Assembly: GCA_947625255.1 (NCBI GenBank) | Contig: CANQNT010000004.1 | Location: 1-64,000 of the forward strand | Reading direction: 5' to 3' | Length of the DNA stretch: 64,000 nt | Source: an uncultured Acetatifactor sp. | GTDB lineage: Bacteria; Bacillota; Clostridia; Lachnospirales; Lachnospiraceae | In this document: in pieces, positions 1 through 9,626 of the stretch | How the letters are laid out: every line of letters starts with the position of its first letter | Numbering within the stretch: the first letter of the stretch is position 1 | Notes under the pieces: generated by a model | What the model was told of the DNA's origin: nothing | What the model saw: the letters and a program-made list of their open reading frames with translations, nothing else | The model's database searches: none | Translations under genes and position numbers: made by a program

Positions 1-103
1 AGAAAACCTGAATCTTACGGGAATCATCCTGTTTTCATTCTCAGGGACTAAAAAACGGTATTATCCGACAGGCCCTTCATAAAAAGGATTTCACGCATAA
101 ATA

Positions 104-1024
104 TTATAAATTCTTCGAAGTCTCCTTAAATGCCGCCGCCACACTGGCAATTCCCTGCAGCTCAGCCGGCAGCAAAATCGTTGTCGCCTTGCCGTCAGCT
201 ACCTTTTCAAAAGCCTCCAGGCTCTTGATCTTCAACACGGCTTCGTCAGCACCTGCTTCTTTCAGCATACGGATTCCATCGGCATTGGCCTGCTGCACTT
301 TCAAAATGGCTTCCGCTTCTCCTTCTGCCTCGCGGATCATCTTTTCTTTCTCGGCCTCCGCTCTTAAGATAGCGGACTGCTTTTCAGCCTCCGCACGCAG
401 GATGGCGGATTCCTTTTCACCCTCCGCAACCAGCACCTTGGCTTTCTTTTCGCCTTCCGCACGAGTTACAGACTCACGTCTCTCACGCTCGGCCTTCATC
501 TGCTTCTCCATGGCATTCTGAATCTCAGCGGGAGGAATGATGTTTTTCAGTTCCACACGATTGACCTTGATTCCCCAGGGATCCGTGGCGATATCCAGAT
601 TGGCGCGCATCTTGGTATTGATGGTCTCACGAGAGGTCAAGGTCTGATCCAGCTCCAAATCACCGATGATATTTCGAAGCGTGGTAGCCGTCAGATTCTC
701 AATCGCCATCATCGGATTCTCCACGCCGTAGGTAAACAGCTTGGGATCCGTTATTTGATAAAATACGACCGTATCAATCCTCATCGTAACATTATCCTTG
801 GTAATCACGGGCTGAGGCGGGAAATCCGCCACCTGCTCTTTCAGATTCACCTTTCTGGCAATCTTATCCAAAAAAGGCACTTTCATATGAAAGCCTACCG
901 ACCAGGTTCCCTGGTAAGCGCCCAGACGTTCCACCACATAAGCCTGGGCCTGGGGTACAATCTTGATGCTGGATATGGCAACCCACAGCAGCAAAATAAC
1001 AACAACGATTACAATAATTTCCAT
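104..1024 (-). CDS. SPFH/Band 7 (stomatin/QmcA-like) membrane protein
   Basis: A 306-residue membrane scaffold protein of the SPFH (Band 7) family. One N-terminal membrane segment (about residues 1-17) is followed by the Band 7 domain (about 20-190), then a long Ala/Glu/Lys-rich coiled coil with repeats of the form RAEAEK and AEGEKE, and a conserved C-terminal helix region. The start was set at 1024 because GGAGGGAG lies just upstream; the 16 codons further upstream have no such site. Family members organise membrane microdomains and often pair with NfeD proteins, and an nfeD-like gene lies directly upstream on the same strand. The exact client is not visible from sequence. Confidence 0.93.
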   Translation of the reverse strand: MEIIVIVVVILLLWVAISSIKIVPQAQAYVVERLGAYQGTWSVGFHMKVPFLDKIARKVNLKEQVADFPPQPVITKDNVTMRIDTVVFYQITDPKLFTYGVENPMMAIENLTATTLRNIIGDLELDQTLTSRETINTKMRANLDIATDPWGIKVNRVELKNIIPPAEIQNAMEKQMKAERERRESVTRAEGEKKAKVLVAEGEKESAILRAEAEKQSAILRAEAEKEKMIREAEGEAEAILKVQQANADGIRMLKEAGADEAVLKIKSLEAFEKVADGKATTILLPAELQGIASVAAAFKETSKNL

Positions 1025-1183
1025 AAGACACTCCCTCCGTGCATTCCCTGCACACTCTCCCGGTTCCCGCATACACGCGGAAAACCAAACCTACAGTTAC
1101 CAGGTACCGCCCAGGGAAACCCTAACCGATCAATCCGTCAGTTTTCTCTCGGCTTTTCCGTACAGCCAGATCCTCATCGTATC

Positions 1184-1636
1184 CTACTGAGACACCTCTT
1201 GTTCCGGCTCTTGTCTGACGATCAGCTTCACTCCATTGATCGCCATGATCGTCACCACAGCACCCTGTGGAATCTTCCTATTATCCTCGACGCTTCTGGC
1301 ACTCCATTCCTGCCCCCCAACCGTAACCTGGCCTTTTGCGCGCAAATTATCAATCTCATCGACAACGATGCCTTGCCTACCGATCAGTCCTTCCACATTG
1401 GTTCTGACACGGTCATGATTAAAATATCGCATCGCTACGGGTCTGGTAAAGCAAAGGAAGACGATGGACACCAAGAAAAACAAGATGATCTGCAGTGCCA
1501 CGGGCCCATGCAGCAAGGCGGTTACCATTGCTACCAGCGCACCACCCGCGAACCAGATCGAGGTCAATCCCAGTGTTGCCATTTCAACAACGAGAAATAC
1601 AATCAGAAGCACTAACCAGAATATGATTGGTCCCAT
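1184..1636 (-). CDS. NfeD-like membrane protein
   Basis: A 150-residue NfeD family protein of the short type, without the N-terminal ClpP-like protease domain. Membrane helices occupy roughly residues 3-70, including a GGALVAM stretch, followed by a C-terminal OB-fold (about 80-145) with the typical GRQGIVVDEI and GQVTVGG elements. It lies upstream of the SPFH gene with a 159-nt gap, and the NfeD/SPFH pairing is a widely conserved bacterial module. It presumably acts with the SPFH protein in membrane microdomain organisation. This partnership is inferred from family knowledge and adjacency. Confidence 0.9.
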   Translation of the reverse strand: MGPIIFWLVLLIVFLVVEMATLGLTSIWFAGGALVAMVTALLHGPVALQIILFFLVSIVFLCFTRPVAMRYFNHDRVRTNVEGLIGRQGIVVDEIDNLRAKGQVTVGGQEWSARSVEDNRKIPQGAVVTIMAINGVKLIVRQEPEQEVSQ

Positions 1637-1851
1637 ACCATCACCTGCCCCTTTCTCCGTTTAAGGACGTTTGCATGTTCCTCTAAATCCTGTTTCTTTT
1701 GTTCTTTCTGTGTTAAGTTTACTACAAGTGGACCAAATGAGCAATAGAAATTTCCGCACGATAAAGATGTTTAACGGGCAAATACGGCCCTGCCGGTATC
1801 TTCACCGACAAGACCGCATTTTATTCTTTATTCTTATGATCAGATTTGATT

Positions 1852-2916
1852 TTAATAGAACACATGATGCCCGATGACCAGGCCTTCCCGTCCGTTATTG
1901 CGTCGGAAGTGGGTCAGATCGCCCACGGGCGAAGTGCCTGACAAAGCATCCTCCGCGGCGCGGATACATTCATCGGAAATATTGCCGGACTCATAAACCC
2001 GGTTCAGCTTACCGCTCATGGCAGGAGTGAACTGTCCGGATGCATAGATGACGCCGTGGATCGTATCCGGATATGCGGAGCTGCGTACTCGGTTCATGAC
2101 AACCGCGCCTACCGCCACCTTGCCTTCATAACTCTCCCCGCCGGCCTCGCACTGAATCAAGGCCGCCAACAAAAGCGTCGTATCCGCGTCGGTGGTATAC
2201 TCACCGTAATTCACATGGCGCTGTGCCTCTCTCTTGGCCTCCTCTTCCGCTTCTTTGCGGGCTTTGATCTCTTCCATCGTTTCCGCCGTGTCAATCAGAA
2301 AATCCAGCGTCACATATTCAGACAGCACATAACCATTCTCACCGTTATAATCAATACAGATCCAATCGTCCTCTTCCGTTGTAAGAACCTCTGCCATCTC
2401 ACCCTTGGGAAGCACGCCCCAAACCTCGGCATCCTTACTTGGCCCCTTACGAATGCGAAGCACGTCATTCATGTAAGCAATGAGCTTGCCCACGCTTCCG
2501 GCCAACTCTTTCGCTTCCTCATCAAACAGAAGATACTCATCATTGGCCCAACCGATGACATTACCGGACTGAATTTTGGTCCAGCCATCGGCCCGTTCCA
2601 AAATCGTACCGCCGCAGTCCTTGTATAACATACCCACAACCTCGGAATCTCCGTTGGCCTCACTCCGGATATTGAGGGCACTGGCCACGTTCGCCATTAC
2701 TTTATGATAGGTTTCTTCTTCCTCTTTGGCATCACCAGGCTTACGCGCCTCATCATTCGCGGCTTTTGTCGCGCCGGGATCAATAATCGCGGAAATTCCT
2801 CCGCTGGGAATCTCCAGAACATCCACACCCGCCCGGGCCGCCATTCCGTTCCCGGCCAGAAGACCTCCCATTATCATGAGTCCTGCCAGCGCTACAAACA
2901 ATTTGCCTCTTGCCAT
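1852..2916 (-). CDS. SH3-domain cell wall hydrolase, SleB/CwlJ family
   Basis: A 354-residue exported wall hydrolase. An N-terminal signal or membrane segment (about residues 5-27) is followed by two bacterial SH3 domains (about 75-140 and 145-205; the second has the GYVLSEYV ending), a charged Lys/Glu/Ala linker, and a C-terminal Hydrolase_2 domain (about 245-354) with the ALIQCEAGGES and GAVVMNRV motifs. SleB/CwlJ enzymes cleave peptidoglycan, classically spore cortex; SH3-fused forms also occur in vegetative clostridial walls, so a spore role is not proven. GGAGGTAAGG supports the start. A consensus promoter right after proC suggests independent transcription. Confidence 0.9.
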   Translation of the reverse strand: MARGKLFVALAGLMIMGGLLAGNGMAARAGVDVLEIPSGGISAIIDPGATKAANDEARKPGDAKEEEETYHKVMANVASALNIRSEANGDSEVVGMLYKDCGGTILERADGWTKIQSGNVIGWANDEYLLFDEEAKELAGSVGKLIAYMNDVLRIRKGPSKDAEVWGVLPKGEMAEVLTTEEDDWICIDYNGENGYVLSEYVTLDFLIDTAETMEEIKARKEAEEEAKREAQRHVNYGEYTTDADTTLLLAALIQCEAGGESYEGKVAVGAVVMNRVRSSAYPDTIHGVIYASGQFTPAMSGKLNRVYESGNISDECIRAAEDALSGTSPVGDLTHFRRNNGREGLVIGHHVFY

Positions 2917-3009
2917 AACCTTACCTCCAACAAATGTTAACAGTTTCTGTTTTAATATTTCGTAATATGCAATATTTATTACATAATTGTTAAATTTGTT
3001 ACGAGGTAT

Positions 3010-3038
3010 ATCTTATCACCAAGGACTATTTTTGTCAA
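3010..3038 (-). promoter_or_regulatory. Sigma-A promoter for the SleB-like hydrolase
   Basis: On the minus strand TTGACA (3033-3038) and TAAGAT (3010-3015) are separated by exactly 17 nt. The -35 box overlaps the proC stop codon. The expected start is near 3003, giving an AT-rich leader of about 87 nt before the hydrolase. Confidence 0.75.
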
Positions 3039-3835
3039 GCAAGACTTTTCGACGTTTCAATACATGCCTCGACAGCATCCATGACAACGCCGCGAAAGCC
3101 CCTTTCCTCCAATACCTTTACGGCCTGAATGGTCGTTCCGCCGGGAGAACAGACCATGTCCTTAAGCTCGCCGGGATGCTTTCCCGTTTCCAGCATCAGC
3201 TTGGCACTTCCAAACACCGCCTGGGCGACAAATTCATAGGCCTGGGCACGGGGCATCCCCTCCGCCACCGCCTCATCAGCCATGGCTTCCAGAAACAAGA
3301 ACACATACGCGGGAGAACTGCCGCTGATGCCCACTACCACGTCCATCAGACGCTCCGGCACCACACTGGCCGTACCGAAAGAACGTAAGATTTCCAATAC
3401 CTCTGCCAATTCCTCCTCCGAAACATTCTCCGCGGCGCACACCCCCGTACAGCCGGCAAGCACCAGGGCGGGCGTATTGGGCATACAGCGGATCAGCTTT
3501 AACTCCGGCCGGCCGAAGGCCTTTTTCAGATAAGCAAGGTCACGTCCTGCCGCGATGCTCACCACCAAAGTCTTTGGACGCACGCGCTCCTTAATCTGTC
3601 CGATCACTTCCGGGAAAAAGATCGGTTTCACGGCCAGAAACAGGATATCCGCCGTTTCCGCCACTTCTCCGTTTTCCGAGGTCACGCGAATGCCGAATTC
3701 TGTCCCCACGGCATCCAGCGTTTCCCATGTTCTCGCAGACCCGATGATTTCCAGGGGCGTTGCAATTCCTTTTTGCAGGATCCCTCCGATCATTGCCTTT
3801 GCCATATTGCCCAATCCAATAAAGCCGATGGTCAT
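3035..3835 (-). CDS. proC: Pyrroline-5-carboxylate reductase
   Basis: A 266-residue enzyme catalysing the last step of proline synthesis, NAD(P)H-dependent reduction of 1-pyrroline-5-carboxylate. The N-terminal Rossmann fold starts with IGFIGLGNMAKAM. The dimerisation domain carries the family signature near residues 215-240 (GGTTIQAVKVLEERGF region). The start at 3835 is chosen because AAAGGAGGG sits 8 nt upstream. The preceding TrmH-type gene ends one base before this start and its stop codon lies between the ribosome site and the ATG, so the two are probably translationally coupled. Confidence 0.96.
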   Translation of the reverse strand: MTIGFIGLGNMAKAMIGGILQKGIATPLEIIGSARTWETLDAVGTEFGIRVTSENGEVAETADILFLAVKPIFFPEVIGQIKERVRPKTLVVSIAAGRDLAYLKKAFGRPELKLIRCMPNTPALVLAGCTGVCAAENVSEEELAEVLEILRSFGTASVVPERLMDVVVGISGSSPAYVFLFLEAMADEAVAEGMPRAQAYEFVAQAVFGSAKLMLETGKHPGELKDMVCSPGGTTIQAVKVLEERGFRGVVMDAVEACIETSKSLA

Positions 3836-3836
3836 T

Positions 3837-4682
3837 TTACGAACCCTCCTTTTCAAGATGACGCTGTCTGTGCGCCTCATACATCAAAAGCCCTGCTGCC
3901 ATGGCGGCATTCAAGGACTCAAGTCCGCCCTCCATGGGTATTTTCAAATAATGCCGCGCCAGTCGGGCCGTTTCCTCCCTCAGTCCGTTTCCCTCGTTGC
4001 CAATGAGAAACGCCGTTGGCCTTCGATAAGAATAGCCGTCATAATAATTCTTTCCCTGGAGGTGGGCCGCATAAGTGGTCACCCCGGCCTCATGCAGCCG
4101 CCCGATGACCGCTCCCAAGTCCTCCGTATAAAGAAAGGGGACGCGATAAACGGAGCCCATCGTGCCGCGAATCGTCTTGGGATTAAAAAGATCCACCGTG
4201 TCGGAGGACATAATCACTCCGGTCACGCCCGCTCCCTCTCCGGTCCGCATAATCGTCCCCAGATTCCCGGGATCCTGCAGGTTCTCCACTACCAGAAACA
4301 AGGGGTTCTCTTCCTTTAAAAGTTCCTCAAGCTGGTATTGGGGCTGCCCAAGGACCGTCAGAATTCCCTGCGGTGTCAGGGTATCGGACATTTTCGCAAA
4401 CACTTCTTCACGAACGGTTTCATATCCGACACGCTCCAATTTGTTCCGAAGTTTTCGCTTTCCAGTCCCAGTCTCCTCTCCCGCAGCGGGTGAAGAAGCC
4501 CCTTCCGTCTCCTTTTTCAAAAAGCCTTCAGACACATAAACCTCTCGAATCCAGCTTTCCGGTGCTTCTTCGAACATCTTCAGTCCCTCCGCCAGGAACA
4601 CTCCGTCCTTACGGCGCTCCCTCGCCCTGGTCTGCCAGAGTACAACCTGCTTCACTTTTTTATTTACCATGCTGGTTATCAT
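3837..4682 (-). CDS. TrmH/SpoU family RNA 2'-O-methyltransferase
   Basis: A 281-residue SPOUT-class methyltransferase. It has an N-terminal RNA-substrate-binding domain (about residues 10-85, including GVFLAEGLKMF) and a C-terminal SpoU domain with the three usual motifs (NLQDPGNLGTIMRT, FLIGNEGNGL, SLNAAMAAGLLMYE). It would transfer a methyl group from SAM to a ribose in rRNA or tRNA; the target is unknown. A Pro/Gly/Glu-rich insert (around SPAAGEETGTG) separates the domains. The start at 4682 has AGAGGAAG upstream, while the downstream ATG at 4670 has none. It is tightly coupled to proC. Confidence 0.93.
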   Translation of the reverse strand: MITSMVNKKVKQVVLWQTRARERRKDGVFLAEGLKMFEEAPESWIREVYVSEGFLKKETEGASSPAAGEETGTGKRKLRNKLERVGYETVREEVFAKMSDTLTPQGILTVLGQPQYQLEELLKEENPLFLVVENLQDPGNLGTIMRTGEGAGVTGVIMSSDTVDLFNPKTIRGTMGSVYRVPFLYTEDLGAVIGRLHEAGVTTYAAHLQGKNYYDGYSYRRPTAFLIGNEGNGLREETARLARHYLKIPMEGGLESLNAAMAAGLLMYEAHRQRHLEKEGS

Positions 4683-4771
4683 ACTGCTTCCTCTTTCACT
4701 CGGCACGACATTTGCGTCTCCCTCCAACTGTATATTCAGTTCCCATCAACCTTTAAAAAGGCCGTAATTTG

Positions 4772-4805
4772 AAAAACTGCAGCATCCCGAACAGAGACAC
4801 TGCAG
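4772..4805 (-). terminator. Rho-independent terminator after pfkA
   Basis: On the minus strand a stem of about 12 pairs (CTGCAG arms plus G-U wobbles) closes a TGTTC loop and is followed by TTTTTC. It lies 45 nt past the pfkA stop, before the TrmH-type gene. Confidence 0.7.
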
Positions 4806-4849
4806 CCTTGCATATCCGATCACAAATCGCGCGCCCGGGATCAGCCTTT

Positions 4850-5818
4850 TTATAATAAATGAGCGACTTCCCACTGGTACTCGTCGATACTCTTTGTCAT
4901 ATTCAACGCTTCTTCAATATCGTAATCCACGAATTTACCGTCGCGGTAGCCTACCACACGATTGGTCTTCCCCCCCATCAGGATATCCACTGCATACGCG
5001 CCCATGATGGAAGCATAAAAACGATCCTTACAAGTAGGGCTGCCCCCACGCTGCATATAGCCCAGAATCGTGGCGCGGGTCTCGATACCGGTAGCCGCTT
5101 CAATTCTTCTCGCCATGGACGTAGAGTGGCCAATGCCTTCGGCATTAATGATAATATGGTGGGTCTTGCCCCGTTTCCGATTGGAAATAATATTGTTGAT
5201 AATGCTCTGCTCGTTAAAATCATACTTCTCGGGAAGCAAAATGTCCTCCGCACCATTGGCAACGCCGCACCAAAGAGCGATGTATCCGGCGTTGCGGCCC
5301 ATCACTTCAATAATGCTGCATCTCTCATGGGAGGAAGAGGTGTCCTTTACCTTGTCAATGGCCTGCATGGCCGTATTCACCGCCGTGTCGAAACCAATGG
5401 TATAGTCCGTGCACGCGATATCCAAATCAATGGTTCCGGGAAGCCCGATGGTATTGATCCCCAATCTGGACAAAGCCTGGGCCCCGCGGTAGGATCCATC
5501 TCCGCCAATGACCACCACACCGTCAATTCCGTGCTTGCGGCAGACTTCAGCGCCTTTCTGCTGACCCTCTTTGGTCTTAAACTCCAGACATCTGGCCGTT
5601 CCCAGAATCGTACCGCCTCTCTGTAAAATTTCGGATACGCTCCGGGACTCCATATCTATGATTTCTTCATTCAAAAGACCCATGTAGCCCTTTTTGATTC
5701 CTTTGACCTTAAGGCCTCTCGCCAATCCGGTCCTTACCACGGCGCGAATCGCGGCATTCATGCCGGGCGCATCACCGCCGCTGGTCAGGACGGCTATCGT
5801 CTTTAATTCTTTTGCCAT
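4850..5818 (-). CDS. pfkA: 6-phosphofructokinase (ATP type)
   Basis: A 322-residue phosphofructokinase, committing fructose 6-phosphate to glycolysis. Visible motifs are TSGGDAPGMNA (ATP binding), GGDGSYRGA (the Gly after GGD indicates ATP rather than pyrophosphate as donor), the catalytic TID-D segment, and MGRNAGYIA. The catalytic loop reads PGTIDLDI instead of the usual PGTIDNDI: both Asp residues are kept but the Asn is Leu. An AGGAGG site precedes the ATG. It has its own promoter in the gap after dnaE and a terminator downstream, so it is probably transcribed alone. Confidence 0.96.
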   Translation of the reverse strand: MAKELKTIAVLTSGGDAPGMNAAIRAVVRTGLARGLKVKGIKKGYMGLLNEEIIDMESRSVSEILQRGGTILGTARCLEFKTKEGQQKGAEVCRKHGIDGVVVIGGDGSYRGAQALSRLGINTIGLPGTIDLDIACTDYTIGFDTAVNTAMQAIDKVKDTSSSHERCSIIEVMGRNAGYIALWCGVANGAEDILLPEKYDFNEQSIINNIISNRKRGKTHHIIINAEGIGHSTSMARRIEAATGIETRATILGYMQRGGSPTCKDRFYASIMGAYAVDILMGGKTNRVVGYRDGKFVDYDIEEALNMTKSIDEYQWEVAHLL

Positions 5819-5860
5819 GACTTACGTCCTCCTATCCATGCAAATCATCCTCGGCTACTT

Positions 5861-5889
5861 ATTTTAATACAAGTCTATTCCGTTTTCAA
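5861..5889 (-). promoter_or_regulatory. Sigma-A promoter for pfkA
   Basis: On the minus strand TTGAAA (5884-5889) and TAAAAT (5861-5866) are separated by 17 nt, in the 88-nt gap between the dnaE stop and pfkA. Confidence 0.65.
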
Positions 5890-5906
5890 TAGTCACGTCG
5901 CAATTT

Positions 5907-8900
5907 TCACATTTTCATTCGCACGTTTTCTTTTCCGAACACATTCCCCAGTTTGTCGATCAAGGTCTGGTCTGCCTGAACACAGCGATTAGGGGGCAAC
6001 AATTTGACCTGTTTCCCATCCTTGATAAAAACCACTACGTTATCATGGCCGTCGGAATCCGCGATTGTTTCATAAAGCTTCTGTTCCGCCTGTCGGAACG
6101 CCGCCACGTCCGCGAACTGAATCCAGAGGCCCGCGGGAAGCTTGCGGCCGGATACACTGGGGGAAGTATTTTTCCCATTGGCCTGGCCCGCGTGATTCGT
6201 CCCCTCCAAACGATTCTCGCCCAAGTACGGACTGCCGGAGGAACGATCCTGCCAGGCATCAGGGCCTGCCGGCGGTCTGCCGCCCGGGCCATATTTTTTA
6301 CGGAAAGGTTCCTTGCTCCGGGCCGCTTCTTCAAACGTCACGATCTGTTCGCAGATCACCTTGCCGTCCCGTTCTTCATCCAGGGAAACGCGCCCTTTGA
6401 CAAAAATCTTCGCGTCTTCCACCAGCAAAGAAGAGTATTTCTCGTAATCCCTGGGAAATACCACCACTTCCACGCTTCCTACCAAGTCCTCCAGTGAAAG
6501 GAATGCCATGACCTGATCTTTCTTGGTGTATTTAATGGTCTTGTCCGCGATCATACCGCCGACCACCGTCGTTGCCTGATCATTTACACCCGCCTTTTCC
6601 GCGTCTTCATCGAAGGCAAAATCACTGGTCGTGTTAAGAATATAACGTTCCAAGAGCTCCTGATACTCTTCCAGAGGATGTCCGCTGACATAAACACCCA
6701 GCACTTCCTTTTCAAAGCCCAGTAGCATTTCCTTGTCATACTCTCCCACGTCCGGCATCCGAATATCGAACTCCTCCTTGTCCTCTTCCGAGGCAATGTC
6801 AAACAAGGAAATCTGTCCGGCCAGATTGTTTTTCTTGTTTCTGGAAACGTGATCCAGAATCTGCACATAAACGCTCATGAACTGTTTCCTGGTTCCTCCC
6901 AGCCCGTCCAGCGCTCCTGCCTTGATGAAGTTCTCAATCGCTTTCTTGTTGACTTCCTTTTCCGACATACGTGTAATGAAGTCTTTCAGATTGGTAAAGT
7001 CGCCGCGGAGCCCGCGCTCTTCCACAATACTGTCAATAATGGGCCTTCCAATACTCTTAATGGCAGTCAATGCATAGCGGATATTGCCATCCACCACGGA
7101 AAAACCCACTTCCCCTTTATTGATATCAGGAGGCAAAACGGTGATTCCCATATTTCGGGAGGTCAAAATATACTCGGCCAGCTTCTTGGGCTTGTCAATG
7201 ACTGAAGTCATGAGCGCAGCCATAAACTCCACTGGGTAATAACGCTTTAGCCAGGCCGTCTGGTAAGCTACCACCGCATAGCAGGCGGCATGGGACTTGT
7301 TAAAGGCATATTTGGCGAAATCCAACATCTCGTCATAAATATTCCCCGCCACTTTTTCATCAATGCCTTTGGAAATACACCCTGGAACTCCTTCCGCTTC
7401 ATTTCCATAAATAAAGTTGGCACGTTCCTTTTCCATGACCGACTGCTTCTTCTTACTCATGGCCCGGCGCACCAGATCGCTGCGCCCCATGGTATATCCG
7501 CCCAAATCACGCACGATCTGCATGACCTGCTCCTGATAAACGATACATCCATAGGTGGATTTCAAAATCGGCTCCAGTTGCGGACAGGAATAGGTCACAG
7601 TCTCCGGCAGGTTTTTCCCTTTCAGATATTTGGGTATAAAACTCATAGGACCCGGCCGGTAAAGAGAAATTCCGGCAATGATATCTTCCAGATTCTTCGG
7701 ATCCAGATCTTTCATGAAGTTCTTCATTCCAGAACTCTCCAATTGGAAGATTCCTTCTGTCTTGCCCGAGCCAATGTAGGCAAAAATCTCCGGATCATCA
7801 TAACCAAGCCGATCCATATCGATGGACTTACCGATCTTTTTCTCCGCGAATTTGACGGCGTCATGAATCACCGTCAGATTGCGGATCCCCAGAAAATCCA
7901 TTTTCAGCAGACCTAATTCTTCCAGCGTGGTCATGGTAAACTGCGCCACAATGGCGCCCGACGGCACCCTCGACAAGGGCACCAGATTTTCCGCCGTTTC
8001 GGGGCAGATTACCACGCCGGCAGCGTGCATGGAGGTATTTCTCCGTAAGCCTTCCAGACGCTTACTCATGTCGATCAGACGCTTGACTTGTTCATCACTT
8101 TCATATAGCTTGCGCAGATCGGGATTCAACTCCATGGCATGGTCCAGCGTCATGGGTTTATTCTGCTCATTGGGCGGAATCATCTTGGCAATGGAATCGG
8201 CAAAGGCATAAGGCAGATCCATAACCCGCGCGACATCCCGGACAACACCCTTGGCAAGCAAGGTACCAAAGGTGACGATCTGCACCACCTTGTCCTCGCC
8301 ATACTTCTTTTTCACATAATCGATAACCTCCTGCCGCCGCTCATAGCAGAAGTCCACGTCGATATCGGGCATCGTGACGCGCTCCGGATTTAAGAAACGC
8401 TCAAACAATAACTGATACCGGATCGGATCGATATTCGTGATTTTCAGACTATAGGCCACGATGCTTCCCGCGCCGGAGCCTCTGCCGGGCCCAACGGGAA
8501 TCCCCTGACTTCTGGCATAATTAATAAAATCCCAGACAATCAAAAAATAATCCACAAACCCCATGGAACGGATAATGTCCAGCTCGTAGTTCAGCCGGTC
8601 TTCCAACGTCTGACCCGGCAAGTCCCCGGTGAGACGTTGGATATCCCCATAGCGTTCTATCAGGCCTTCCCTGCAAAGCTTGTTCAGATAAGTCCAGGAA
8701 TCGTATCCCCGCGGCACCTCGAAATGGGGCAGCTTCGTCTCGCCAAGGGCAATCTCCACGTTACACCGGTCCGCGATCCTCTGGGTGTTCTCCACCGCCT
8801 CCCAGGCAAAAGGAAACAGAGTCTTCATTTCCTCTTCGCTTTTCACATAATACTGCCCTTTTTCATAGCGCAGACGGTCCTCATCCGCCAGCTTTTTATT

Positions 8901-9578
8901 GGTCTGGAGGCATAGCAAAATATCGTGGGCCTCCCAGTCCTCCTCTCTGGTATAATGGACATCATTGGTGACCACCAGCGGAATGTCCAGTTCAGTGCTC
9001 ATTTTCATTAATTCCATGTTCACGCGGCGCTGCTCGGGAATCCCGTGATCCTGCATTTCCAGGAAAAAATTCCCCTTTCCAAAACAGGCCTCGTATTTCA
9101 GGGCCGCTTTCCGGGCCTCATGGTTAAGTCCCTTGGCAATATAACGCTGCACCTCTCCGGCCAGACAGGCGGACAGGACAATAATCCCCTCATGATAGCG
9201 GTTCAGGATCTCCATATCCACTCTGGGCCGATAATAATAGCCTTCCGTAAATCCGCAGCTTACGATCTTCATTAGATTTGAGTAGCCCGTATTATTTTCC
9301 GCCAAAAGCACCAGGTGATAATAACGATCCTCCCCGCCGGTCAGTTCCTTGTCAAAGCGGGAATTGGGCGCGACATAAACCTCACAGCCTATAATGGGCT
9401 TGATCCCGGCTTCCTTAGCGGCACGATAAAAGTCGATCACGCCATACATCACGCCATGATCGGTAATTGCTGCGCTATCCATTCCCAATTCCCTGACCCG
9501 CGCCACATAGTCATTGATTTTATTGGATCCGTCCAAAAGAGAATACTCCGTATGGACATGCAAATGTACAAACGCCAT
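5907..9578 (-). CDS. dnaE: DNA polymerase III alpha subunit (DnaE type)
   Basis: A 1223-residue C-family replicative polymerase. In order: an N-terminal PHP domain (HVHTEYSLLDG and further His residues intact), a palm with the metal-binding PDIDVDFCYERR motif, fingers and thumb with GRGSGAGS and YRPGPM, a helix-hairpin-helix region (about 850-930), an OB fold (about 1010-1085) and a C-terminal tail. A Pro/Gly-rich linker near residues 1110-1165 makes it somewhat longer than typical DnaE. It has no exonuclease insert, so it is DnaE rather than PolC. In Firmicutes it works with PolC in primer extension. It lies 48 nt after metK with no visible terminator. Confidence 0.97.
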   Translation of the reverse strand: MAFVHLHVHTEYSLLDGSNKINDYVARVRELGMDSAAITDHGVMYGVIDFYRAAKEAGIKPIIGCEVYVAPNSRFDKELTGGEDRYYHLVLLAENNTGYSNLMKIVSCGFTEGYYYRPRVDMEILNRYHEGIIVLSACLAGEVQRYIAKGLNHEARKAALKYEACFGKGNFFLEMQDHGIPEQRRVNMELMKMSTELDIPLVVTNDVHYTREEDWEAHDILLCLQTNKKLADEDRLRYEKGQYYVKSEEEMKTLFPFAWEAVENTQRIADRCNVEIALGETKLPHFEVPRGYDSWTYLNKLCREGLIERYGDIQRLTGDLPGQTLEDRLNYELDIIRSMGFVDYFLIVWDFINYARSQGIPVGPGRGSGAGSIVAYSLKITNIDPIRYQLLFERFLNPERVTMPDIDVDFCYERRQEVIDYVKKKYGEDKVVQIVTFGTLLAKGVVRDVARVMDLPYAFADSIAKMIPPNEQNKPMTLDHAMELNPDLRKLYESDEQVKRLIDMSKRLEGLRRNTSMHAAGVVICPETAENLVPLSRVPSGAIVAQFTMTTLEELGLLKMDFLGIRNLTVIHDAVKFAEKKIGKSIDMDRLGYDDPEIFAYIGSGKTEGIFQLESSGMKNFMKDLDPKNLEDIIAGISLYRPGPMSFIPKYLKGKNLPETVTYSCPQLEPILKSTYGCIVYQEQVMQIVRDLGGYTMGRSDLVRRAMSKKKQSVMEKERANFIYGNEAEGVPGCISKGIDEKVAGNIYDEMLDFAKYAFNKSHAACYAVVAYQTAWLKRYYPVEFMAALMTSVIDKPKKLAEYILTSRNMGITVLPPDINKGEVGFSVVDGNIRYALTAIKSIGRPIIDSIVEERGLRGDFTNLKDFITRMSEKEVNKKAIENFIKAGALDGLGGTRKQFMSVYVQILDHVSRNKKNNLAGQISLFDIASEEDKEEFDIRMPDVGEYDKEMLLGFEKEVLGVYVSGHPLEEYQELLERYILNTTSDFAFDEDAEKAGVNDQATTVVGGMIADKTIKYTKKDQVMAFLSLEDLVGSVEVVVFPRDYEKYSSLLVEDAKIFVKGRVSLDEERDGKVICEQIVTFEEAARSKEPFRKKYGPGGRPPAGPDAWQDRSSGSPYLGENRLEGTNHAGQANGKNTSPSVSGRKLPAGLWIQFADVAAFRQAEQKLYETIADSDGHDNVVVFIKDGKQVKLLPPNRCVQADQTLIDKLGNVFGKENVRMKM

Positions 9579-9626
9579 AAGCCACTGCCTCCAGCCAAAA
9601 TCCGGGCGGCTGACCCAGGATATTTC

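Noticed and set aside
1..103. Gene or RNA at the left edge
   Set aside because: About 100 nt of AT-rich sequence past the SPFH stop with no motif or clear hairpin that could be supported.
755..1615. 286-codon plus-strand frame opposite the SPFH and NfeD genes
   Set aside because: It is antisense to two well-recognised proteins, has no ribosome site and shows low-complexity shadow composition.
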